Source: Pontimonas salivibrio (GTDB lineage: Bacteria; Actinomycetota; Actinomycetes; Actinomycetales; Microbacteriaceae). Taken from it: DNA of 64,000 nucleotides. The translations under genes and the position numbers were made by a program. The DNA lies in NCBI RefSeq assembly GCF_002950575.1, contig NZ_CP026923.1:1488001-1552000 (forward strand), written 5' to 3'. The notes under the pieces are model-generated. The model did not search any database and had not been told where the DNA came from. It saw only the letters and a program-made list of their open reading frames with translations. This document shows, piece after piece, positions 8,761 to 15,393 of the stretch (position 1 is its first letter; the number at the start of each line of letters is the position of its first letter).

Positions 8761-9036
8761 ATGCTTGATTGGATGTATTGGACCACCCCGGTGGCCATCA
8801 CGTTTAGCGGAATCATTGTGATGATTGCCGGCATGACCATCTGGGGCCACTACCGAACCCCCATCCTGCGCAAAGGGTTTTTGGGAATCGTCACCGACCG
8901 TGGCGACCGCCTCTACATCTCCATCATCACTTTTGCACTACTGATGGTGTTGTCTTTCGCCTTCGAGGTTCCCAGTGCGCTGCTGAGCGCCCTGGTAGCC
9001 GCCAGTGTCTCGGCGGTGATCCTCAAATGGGGCTAA
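8761..9036 (+). CDS. DUF2160 small membrane protein of the glycerol transporter
   Basis: 91 residues with three hydrophobic stretches, at about residues 10-28, 53-68 and 72-88. It carries the family-like segment MTIWGHYRTPILRKGFLGI followed by TDRGDRLYISI. DUF2160 proteins are encoded next to GlpSTPQV-type transporters in proteobacteria, but their function is not established. The gene sits two bases after glpQ and before glpV, so it is probably co-expressed and may be an accessory subunit or assembly factor. That role is inference. Confidence 0.82.
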   Translation: MLDWMYWTTPVAITFSGIIVMIAGMTIWGHYRTPILRKGFLGIVTDRGDRLYISIITFALLMVLSFAFEVPSALLSALVAASVSAVILKWG

Positions 9037-9042
9037 CAAAGG

Positions 9043-9074
9043 TTTGGGGGAGCACCCGCAAGTACTCCCCCAAA
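9043..9074 (+). promoter_or_regulatory. Inverted repeat 1 between DUF2160 and glpV
   Basis: TTTGGGGGAG (9043-9052) pairs perfectly with CTCCCCCAAA (9065-9074) across a 12-base loop. There is no T-run after it, so it looks more like an mRNA-stabilising or processing hairpin, or a leaky terminator, than a classical full stop. Confidence 0.65.
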
Positions 9075-9078
9075 ACAC

Positions 9079-9101
9079 GAAACTTGAGGACCTCAAGTTT
9101 C
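9079..9101. promoter_or_regulatory. Inverted repeat 2 before glpV (11-base arms, 1-base centre)
   Basis: GAAACTTGAGG and its exact complement CCTCAAGTTTC flank a single A at 9090. The tight centre favours a protein-binding DNA palindrome, although an RNA stem of ten pairs with a GAC loop is also possible. Confidence 0.65.
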
Positions 9102-9116
9102 ATGTCACAGCAGTTA

Positions 9117-9136
9117 GGGACTTTAGCAAAAGTCTC
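9117..9136. promoter_or_regulatory. Inverted repeat 3 before glpV
   Basis: GACTTT (9119-9124) and AAAGTC (9129-9134) flank AGCA; a G-T and a G-C pair extend the stem on the outside. It ends about six bases before the strong ribosome site AAAGGAAAGG of glpV. Confidence 0.5.
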
Positions 9137-9160
9137 TGACGACAAAGGAAAGGTAAATCT

Positions 9161-10987
9161 ATGAGCACCAGAACCGTTCGGAAACGGACGCAGTATGTGG
9201 TGGCTCTCTCCGCCGTGACGACACTCGCGTTGTCGGCATGTGCAGGCGCCACTGGAGGGGGTGGAGATACCGGTTCGACAGACTCGGGAATCGAAACCGC
9301 TGAAGGGACCGTCGAAGAGAGGGCTGAGCAGTACATTGACCAGTACTTTGCGGACAGTGTGCTGACCAAAGAAGAGCAGATGGAAGAGCTCATGTGGTTC
9401 GTCGAAGCAGCCGAACCCTACGCAGGCATGGACGTCAGCGTTCTGTCTGAAAACATTCCCACGCACGCCTACGAATCAGAGGTACTGGCAGCAGTATTTT
9501 CTGACCTCACTGGCATCAACCTGACTCACTCCCTGATGGGTGAGGGTGAAGTGATGGAAATCATCTCCACCGAGATCCAAACTCGGACCTCGGTCTATGA
9601 CGGTTACGTCAACGACACCGACTCGATTGGTGGTCACCAGCGCGGTGACTACATCTACCCCATCAGCACCTTGCTGGAGTCATCGCCGACCCTGCCCACC
9701 CTTGACATCGATGACTTCATCGGGTTGAGCTTTGGTACTGGTTCTGACGGTGTCATCTACCAGTTGCCTGACCAGCAGTTCGCGAACCTCTACTGGTTCC
9801 GCTACGACTGGTTTAGCGACCCGGACATCCAGCAACAGTTCGAGGACATCTACGGTTACCCCCTGGGCGTTCCCGTGAACTGGTCGGCTTATGAAGACAT
9901 CGCGGTGTTCTTCTCGACTCAGGTCAACGGCGATGGAACCATCGACGGTGAAGAAGTATTTGGCCACATGGATTACGGCGCAAAGCACTTCTCACTCGGA
10001 TGGCGCTTCACCGACGCATGGCTGTCAATGGCCGGAAACGGTGACACCGTATTCGACCCAGAAACCGGAGAGCGCACTCCCAACGGTATTCCCGTTGACG
10101 AGTGGGGTATCCGCGTCGAGAACTGCAGCCCCGTAGGTTCCTCAGTGGAGCGTGGTGGAGACACCAACGCACCCGCTTCGGTCTACGCGGTTGAGAAGTA
10201 CCTCGAATGGTTCGACTATGCACCTCCCGGAGCTCAGAACCTGAACTTCGACGAGTCTGCACCTGTCGTGGGCGAAGGAAACGTTGCCCAGCAGATGTTC
10301 TGGTACACCGTGTTCACCAGGGCCACTATTGACTCGCCGGCAATGTCCGACGAGAACGGTGACCCCGTGTGGAGAATGGCTCCTAGCCCCCACGGCGCGT
10401 ACTGGCAAGAAGGGCACAAGCTCGGCTACCAGGACGCTGGATCATGGACCTTCATGAACCACGCCGACGAAGAAAAGCGTGACGCCGCCTGGCTCTACGC
10501 TCAATTCGCCACCTCGAAGACTGTTGACCTCGCAAAATCCATCCAAGGATTGACCTTTGCTAGGGACACAACAATCAACTCTGATTGGTTCACCGAAAAC
10601 GCCGGCGACTACGGCGGGTTGGTTGAGTTCTACCGGTCACCAGACCGCGTGAACTGGACCCCGACTGGCACCAACGTGCCTGACTACCCATCGATGTCGG
10701 CTGAATGGTGGCAGGCCATTGGTTCTGCTGCTGCCGGTGAAATCACCGCTCAGGAAGCCATGGATCAGCTTGCAACCAAGCAGGATGAAATCATGGAGCG
10801 CCTCGAGCGCGCAGGAGTTCACGACGAATGTGGCGTGAAGCTCAACGAGCCTCGCGACGCCCAGTACTGGCTTGACCAGCCTGGCGCGCCATACCCGGCT
10901 CTTGCAGATGAGAAGGGCACACCGGAAACGGTTCCCTATGACGAACTGGTCGCTGGCTGGTTCGAAGGTAACTCCTACCTCGACTAG
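9161..10987 (+). CDS. glpV: Glycerol-binding lipoprotein of the ABC transporter, GlpV
   Basis: 608 residues, large for an extracellular solute-binding protein but normal for the GlpV type. The N-terminus is a lipoprotein signal ending in LALSAC, so the mature protein should be anchored on the outer face of the membrane. A Gly/Asp/Ser/Thr linker follows, then a family 1 extracellular binding domain rich in Trp and Tyr (for example LYWFRYDWF and PVNWSAYEDI). It delivers substrate to GlpPQ. A strong ribosome site (AAAGGAAAGG, 9144-9153) precedes ATG 9161. Three inverted repeats separate it from the upstream transporter genes, suggesting independently tuned expression. A strong hairpin terminator follows. 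Confidence 0.88.
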   Translation: MSTRTVRKRTQYVVALSAVTTLALSACAGATGGGGDTGSTDSGIETAEGTVEERAEQYIDQYFADSVLTKEEQMEELMWFVEAAEPYAGMDVSVLSENIPTHAYESEVLAAVFSDLTGINLTHSLMGEGEVMEIISTEIQTRTSVYDGYVNDTDSIGGHQRGDYIYPISTLLESSPTLPTLDIDDFIGLSFGTGSDGVIYQLPDQQFANLYWFRYDWFSDPDIQQQFEDIYGYPLGVPVNWSAYEDIAVFFSTQVNGDGTIDGEEVFGHMDYGAKHFSLGWRFTDAWLSMAGNGDTVFDPETGERTPNGIPVDEWGIRVENCSPVGSSVERGGDTNAPASVYAVEKYLEWFDYAPPGAQNLNFDESAPVVGEGNVAQQMFWYTVFTRATIDSPAMSDENGDPVWRMAPSPHGAYWQEGHKLGYQDAGSWTFMNHADEEKRDAAWLYAQFATSKTVDLAKSIQGLTFARDTTINSDWFTENAGDYGGLVEFYRSPDRVNWTPTGTNVPDYPSMSAEWWQAIGSAAAGEITAQEAMDQLATKQDEIMERLERAGVHDECGVKLNEPRDAQYWLDQPGAPYPALADEKGTPETVPYDELVAGWFEGNSYLD

Positions 10988-11005
10988 AGGATAGGTTGAC
11001 CTGCG

Positions 11006-11041
11006 GTTGTGCCGGTGGGGGTTTACTCCCACCGGCACAAC
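11006..11041 (+). terminator. Hairpin terminator of the glp operon
   Basis: GTTGTGCCGGTGGG (11006-11019) pairs perfectly over 14 bases with CCCACCGGCACAAC (11028-11041) around an eight-base loop, 18 bases after the glpV stop. It is followed only by TGTCTT, so the U-tract is weak. Confidence 0.75.
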
Positions 11042-11089
11042 TGTCTTAACACCCAGATGTCTGAACACTTAGACGTCTTAACACCGCGA
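11042..11089. repeat. 16-bp tandem repeat, three units
   Basis: Units TGTCTTAACACCCAGA (11042), TGTCTGAACACTTAGA (11058) and CGTCTTAACACCGCGA (11074) are spaced exactly 16 bases. They lie between the glpV terminator and the aldo/keto reductase ribosome site. Confidence 0.75.
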
Positions 11090-11103
11090 GAGGACCCTGC
11101 CCC

Positions 11104-11934
11104 ATGGCATCCCACGACATACCCCAGCTGGAACTACACGATGGAACCACAATCGACCAGCTTGGTCTGGGTGTCTACAAAGTCCCCGAAGAGGAAACAG
11201 AAAAAGTTGTCACGACCGCGCTCGAGGTCGGCTACCGGCTCATCGACACTGCGTCCATGTATGACAATGAGGCGGCTGTGGGACGTGCCATTCGACACAG
11301 TGGCATTGCCAGGGAAGACATCTCCGTCGCCACAAAGTTTTGGCTAGAAGATTTGGGCTACGACAACACCCTGCGCGCCTTCGAGCGCAGCCTGGACGCC
11401 ATGGGTCTTGACTACATTGACCGCTACCTCATCCATTGGCCTGCGCCGGAAAGAAACCTTTTTGTCGAATCGTGGGCCGCAATGTTGGCGCTCAAAAACG
11501 ACGGCGCAGTGCGCTCCATTGGGGTGTGTAATTTCCACCCGGAACACCTCGAGCGACTCATCAGTGCCTCCGGAGTGGCCCCCGCAATCAACCAAGTAGA
11601 AATGCACCCGTGGCTCACTCAAGAGCCACTGCGGGTATTTCACCAAGACCACGGCATTGTCACACAAGCCTGGTCCCCCCTTGCCCGGGGGCAAATTCTG
11701 GACGAGGCGACACTGGTCGCCCTCGCCGCCCACTACGGCCGAAGCGTCTCTCAAATTGTGCTGCGCTGGCATATCCAACGGGGTGACGCCGTCGTCGCAA
11801 AATCGGTGCGCCGGGAACGCCTCGCCGAGAACCTGCAGGTGTTCGATTTTGACCTCACAGCAGAAGATATGGCCACAATCAGTGGCTTAAACCGCGACTA
11901 CCGAACCGGAGTGGACCCCAACGATCGGAACTAG
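11104..11934 (+). CDS. Aldo/keto reductase
   Basis: 276 residues, a standard AKR TIM-barrel of the 2,5-diketo-D-gluconate reductase/AKR5 type. The catalytic tetrad is visible: the Asp in LIDTAS, the Tyr in MYDNEAAVG, the Lys in VATKFW and the His in RYLIHWP. The NADPH-binding C-terminus reads VVAKSVRRERLAENL. It reduces or oxidises small carbonyl compounds using NADP(H). Sitting between glpV and glpK, it could act on glyceraldehyde, dihydroxyacetone or glycerol, but the substrate cannot be read from sequence. GAGAGGA precedes ATG 11104. It follows a strong terminator and so is probably a separate transcript, convergent with glpK. Confidence 0.85.
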   Translation: MASHDIPQLELHDGTTIDQLGLGVYKVPEEETEKVVTTALEVGYRLIDTASMYDNEAAVGRAIRHSGIAREDISVATKFWLEDLGYDNTLRAFERSLDAMGLDYIDRYLIHWPAPERNLFVESWAAMLALKNDGAVRSIGVCNFHPEHLERLISASGVAPAINQVEMHPWLTQEPLRVFHQDHGIVTQAWSPLARGQILDEATLVALAAHYGRSVSQIVLRWHIQRGDAVVAKSVRRERLAENLQVFDFDLTAEDMATISGLNRDYRTGVDPNDRN

Positions 11935-11999
11935 CCGGTAGGTGCTCAGCAGGCACTAAATAGGCGAGCCGACCCCGATAGGGCACCGCTCACAGACCT

Positions 12000-12038
12000 A
12001 TTCCACCCCGCTAGTCCACCCCGCTATTCCACCCAGTC
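12000..12038. repeat. 13-bp tandem repeat over the 3' end of glpK
   Basis: ATTCCACCCCGCT (12000), AGTCCACCCCGCT (12013) and ATTCCACCCAGTC (12026, diverged at its end). The repeat covers the glpK stop codon (12024-12026) and its last codons. Confidence 0.65.
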
Positions 12039-13526
12039 GAAACTCTTCTGGACAGCTTTTTTCCACACCCGCAGTCGCTCTTCCCGCTCGTCTGTGCCCA
12101 TCTGTGGCTCGAAACGGGCCTGTTCGTGCCATTTGTCGCGCAATTCCTCCAGGTTTTGCCAAAACCCGACCGCAAGACCCGCCGCGTACGCGGCACCTAA
12201 TGCCGTCGTTTCGGCAACCTGTGGTCGAAGTACCGGTATTCCCAAAATGTCTGCCTGGAACTGCATCAACAGACTGTTTTGGGTCATCCCACCGTCAACT
12301 TTCAACTCGCTCAAGCCACCACCAAAGTCTTCGTTAATGGCGTCCAACACCTCGCGGGTTTGAAAAGCGGTCGCCTCCAGCGCCGCCCGGGCGATGTGGG
12401 CTTTCGTGATGAAACGTGTCAGACCAACCAACACTCCCCTGGCGTCTGAGCGCCAGTAGGGGGCGAAAAGCCCACTAAACGCGGGCACAAAATGCGCGCC
12501 CCCGTTATCGGGAACGCTGGCAGCCAACCCTTCGACCTCATCGGCACTCTGAATCATGCCGATGTTGTCGCGCAACCATTGGATGAGTGAACCGGTGACC
12601 GCAATGGATCCCTCCAGGGCGTAAGTCACTGGCTCGCTACCCAGCTGGTAGGCGACGGTGGTCAGTAGACCGTGAGAGGAGGACACCTGATCGGTGCCGG
12701 TGTTGACCAATAGAAAGTTCCCGGTTCCATAAGTGTTTTTTGATTCACCCGGGCTGAAAGCGGCTTGGCCGAAAGTAGCCGCCTGTTGGTCGCCCAAAAT
12801 GCCCGCGACGGGCACTTCGCGCAGCAACCCCGAGCTGTGGACGTGACCGTACACTTCGGCAGAGCTCTTGATTTGGGGGAGCATTGAGCGAGGCACAGAA
12901 AACGCGTCGAGTAGTTCCTGATCCCACGAGACGGTGGAAATATCACACAGCAGCGTTCTCGACGCATTGGTGACATCGGTGACGTGAACACCACCATCGA
13001 CACCGCCGGTCAGATTCCACAACACCCACGTGTCCGGTGTGCCACACATGAGGTGGCCGGCCTCAGCTAACTGCCTGGCGCCCTCAACATTGTCGAGAAT
13101 CCACGCAATCTTGCTGGCCGAAAAATAGGTCGCCAACGGCAACCCAGTCTTGTCTCTAAACCGGCCCGGACCCCCGTTCACGGCAAGCTCATCGATGAGC
13201 CCCTGGGTCCTGGTGTCCTGCCAGACAATGGCGTTGTACAAGGGTTGGCCTGTTCGACGGTCCCACACGATCGCAGTTTCACGCTGGTTGGTAATGCCCA
13301 CGGCGGCAATATCGTGGCGCGTGATGTTGGCTTTACCCAACGCTTGACCGATCACTTCGCGGGTGTTGGCCCAAATTTCCATGGGGTCGTGCTCGACCCA
13401 ACCCGCTTGGGGAAAAATCTGTTGGTGTTCCATCTGACCGGTGGCAACCGGCAAGCCATCGTGGTCGAAAATGATCGCCCGGGTGCTTGTTGTTCCCTGG
13501 TCGATGGCCAAAACAAAGGTCGACAT
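12024..13526 (-). CDS. glpK: Glycerol kinase
   Basis: About 500 residues, the usual length. It phosphorylates glycerol to sn-glycerol-3-phosphate with ATP, trapping imported glycerol and supplying GlpD. FGGY-family hallmarks are present: the N-terminal phosphate loop [11 protein letters not shown], the substrate-region residues [13 protein letters not shown] and [19 protein letters not shown], and [23 protein letters not shown] 13526 is preferred over an upstream GTG because GGAG lies just before it and the protein then starts [11 protein letters not shown]. It is convergent with the aldo/keto reductase. The palindrome at 13592-13605 lies upstream, consistent with co-regulation with glpD. Confidence 0.95.
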   Translation of the reverse strand: MSTFVLAIDQGTTSTRAIIFDHDGLPVATGQMEHQQIFPQAGWVEHDPMEIWANTREVIGQALGKANITRHDIAAVGITNQRETAIVWDRRTGQPLYNAIVWQDTRTQGLIDELAVNGGPGRFRDKTGLPLATYFSASKIAWILDNVEGARQLAEAGHLMCGTPDTWVLWNLTGGVDGGVHVTDVTNASRTLLCDISTVSWDQELLDAFSVPRSMLPQIKSSAEVYGHVHSSGLLREVPVAGILGDQQAATFGQAAFSPGESKNTYGTGNFLLVNTGTDQVSSSHGLLTTVAYQLGSEPVTYALEGSIAVTGSLIQWLRDNIGMIQSADEVEGLAASVPDNGGAHFVPAFSGLFAPYWRSDARGVLVGLTRFITKAHIARAALEATAFQTREVLDAINEDFGGGLSELKVDGGMTQNSLLMQFQADILGIPVLRPQVAETTALGAAYAAGLAVGFWQNLEELRDKWHEQARFEPQMGTDEREERLRVWKKAVQKSFDWVE

Positions 13527-13591
13527 CGTCGTCTCCAAAATGGGAAATTGTGAACTATCCAAGAGTAGAAGCTAACGGTGGAATCCGACCC

Positions 13592-13605
13592 CGCACGTTC
13601 GTGCG
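13592..13605. promoter_or_regulatory. Palindromic operator upstream of glpK
   Basis: CGCACGTTCGTGCG has perfect 6-base arms around TT and shares the 12-base core GCACGTTCGTGC with the site before glpD. It lies about 66 bases upstream of the glpK start, just above a candidate -10 (TACTCT, minus strand, 13562-13567), so it would sit at or just above the -35 region. Confidence 0.65.
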
Positions 13606-13768
13606 ATATCGGCCGCACACTGTCGGAGAAAATTACGGCTTCAATGACTGTTCACCCAACGCTCACCCCCACGACAACGCAGGAAGCATAGGGCTCCGAC
13701 TGGCCTCACTAGCCTGGTGGCTGCCGACAAATCACACGGCAGAATGTCCCGCCCACTGGAAGGTCATC

Positions 13769-14488
13769 ATGGCTCTCACCCACCTACTGTTGCGAGGTTG
13801 GGCCAGCCTGGTGCACACCGCGAGACGGGTGCTACAACGCCTCGGCCTTCTACGTTGGATCGATCAGTGGGCCCAGTCCAGTCGAATCGGCCTGTGGGTT
13901 CGCTCGCTGTTTTCCCTCTACGACGTGGAAGATTTCGTCCGACTCGACCTTCCGTGGTGGACTTTCGACTCGATATCCCACGTGGATCATTTTCTGGCGG
14001 AGCGCACCAATGCACGGGTGTTCGAATGGGGCTCCGGCGCTTCCACGATCTGGCTAGAAAAGTGCGCCGTGTCGGTGGTCTCTGTTGAGTACGACTCCCA
14101 GTGGCTTGCCCTGATGAAACCACTCGTTGGTAGGAATACCAAGATCATTCACACCCCCGCTCAGCCCAACACAAACCCCAGCATCGGCTCACAGATGTGG
14201 GGGCATAAGGATTTGGATTACCGCGACTATGTGGACGCCATCGACCACGTCGACGGACAATTCGACCTGATTGTCATCGACGGTCGTGCGCGGAGCGCAT
14301 GTCTGGAAAAAGCTGTCGAGCGTCTCGCACCAGAGGGAATGGTGGTCTTTGACAACACGAATCGGCGCCGCTACCGGGCTGCCCTCGTGGCGGTTCGAGA
14401 AACGTTCGAGGACACCGTCACCACCGGCCTCACACCGTCCCTACCGTGGTCAACCCAGACCACCCTTTTGCGCAAAAACAGAGGGTGA
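13769..14488 (+). CDS. Class I SAM-dependent methyltransferase-like protein
   Basis: About 239 residues. Motif I reads VFEWGSGAST, followed by the acidic ribose contact VEYD, and FDLIVIDGRAR matches the motif IV region. These fit a Rossmann-fold class I methyltransferase. The N-terminal 70 residues are Leu/Arg/Trp rich and do not match a known domain; they may be a membrane-associated helix. GGAAGG lies five bases before ATG 13769. The substrate is unknown. It is divergent from glpK and ends 23 bases before the VIT-family gene. The preceding gap (13527-13768) holds the glpK promoter and operator and nothing else I can identify. Confidence 0.7.
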   Translation: MALTHLLLRGWASLVHTARRVLQRLGLLRWIDQWAQSSRIGLWVRSLFSLYDVEDFVRLDLPWWTFDSISHVDHFLAERTNARVFEWGSGASTIWLEKCAVSVVSVEYDSQWLALMKPLVGRNTKIIHTPAQPNTNPSIGSQMWGHKDLDYRDYVDAIDHVDGQFDLIVIDGRARSACLEKAVERLAPEGMVVFDNTNRRRYRAALVAVRETFEDTVTTGLTPSLPWSTQTTLLRKNRG

Positions 14489-14498
14489 AAGGGTGTTC

Positions 14499-14504
14499 TA
14501 CACT
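14499..14504 (+). promoter_or_regulatory. -10 element, leaderless start of the VIT-family gene
   Basis: TACACT seven bases before ATG 14512; no ribosome site is visible. Confidence 0.45.
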
Positions 14505-14511
14505 CTTAGAA

Positions 14512-15216
14512 ATGACCGACGATACTTCTAACGCCCAAAGTTTTGCGTCCCGACTGAACTGGCTTCGCGCCGGTGTTCTCGGAGCAAATGACGGCATCGT
14601 GTCGATTGCCGCGCTGGTTGTGGGAGTTGCTGCGGCGACCAATAACATTGCGGCCATCCTCATTGCCGGAGTGTCCGGCGTTGTCGCCGGGGCCATTTCG
14701 ATGGCCGTAGGTGAATACGTTTCGGTCAGTAGTCAGCGTGACAGTGAAAGGGCTGTCATTGAACGTGAAGCCCACCTGCTGGCGACCGAACCCGAAAAAG
14801 AACTCCTCCTTCTCCAACAGGCCTACCAAGAGCGTGGCCTAACAGAAGCCACCGCGAAAACGGTGGCAAAGGAACTCACCGAACACGACGCGATTACCGC
14901 GCATCTGCAAGTAGAGATGAACATTGACGGGCAAACGACCACAAATCCGTGGCATGCCGCACTTTCTTCTTTCATCGCGTTCGTCTTAGGAGCCGCTCTT
15001 CCCCTTCTTGCCGTCACGATTGTGGCCGCCGACTACCGCGTTGGGGCGACCGTGGTCGGATCACTGATTGCCTTGGCCATAACCGGCGGTGTCGGCGCAA
15101 AACTGGGTGGTGCGAAACCACTGCCGGCGATTGTCCGCGTGACGCTCGGAGGTGCCGCAGCACTCGCCATCACATGGACCATTGGTGAGCTTCTGGGAAC
15201 GAGTCTCGCCCTCTAA
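14512..15216 (+). CDS. VIT1/CCC1-family iron/manganese transporter
   Basis: About 234 residues. The N-terminus WLRAGVLGANDGIVSIAALVVGV is typical of the VIT/CCC1 family, and SMAVGEYVSVSSQRDSE marks the end of the second membrane helix. A cytoplasmic, Glu-rich three-helix segment (about residues 78-145) corresponds to the metal-binding region of plant VIT1. Three C-terminal membrane helices follow. Family members move Fe2+ or Mn2+ out of the cytoplasm, coupled to protons. There is no extra N-terminal ferritin-like domain. The start follows a -10-like hexamer without a ribosome site. Confidence 0.87.
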   Translation: MTDDTSNAQSFASRLNWLRAGVLGANDGIVSIAALVVGVAAATNNIAAILIAGVSGVVAGAISMAVGEYVSVSSQRDSERAVIEREAHLLATEPEKELLLLQQAYQERGLTEATAKTVAKELTEHDAITAHLQVEMNIDGQTTTNPWHAALSSFIAFVLGAALPLLAVTIVAADYRVGATVVGSLIALAITGGVGAKLGGAKPLPAIVRVTLGGAAALAITWTIGELLGTSLAL

Positions 15217-15239
15217 TCCAACCTCCGGTGAGTCGTCGT

Positions 15240-15269
15240 CTGACAGAATCCCGGGCGATGCCCTAGAAT
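15240..15269 (+). promoter_or_regulatory. Promoter of the DEAD-box helicase gene
   Basis: CTGACA (15240-15245) and TAGAAT (15264-15269) with an 18-base spacer, the best -35/-10 match seen in the window. It implies a 5' leader of roughly 115-120 bases containing a CCCGCA/TGCGGG stem-loop. Confidence 0.6.
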
Positions 15270-15393
15270 AAAAGGGTCGGCCTTGGGGTTCCACCCAGCG
15301 TATGCATTTGTTTCCCACAGTCCGGTGTGACCCGCAACGTGCGGGCCCGTGTGCGAAACCCGCGCCTTTACCCCCAAGAAAGTGACTATTGCT

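Noticed and set aside
9043-9074. Full transcription terminator before glpV
   Set aside because: There is no T-run, and glpV would need its own promoter, of which I see no convincing -35/-10; it is kept only as an inverted repeat.
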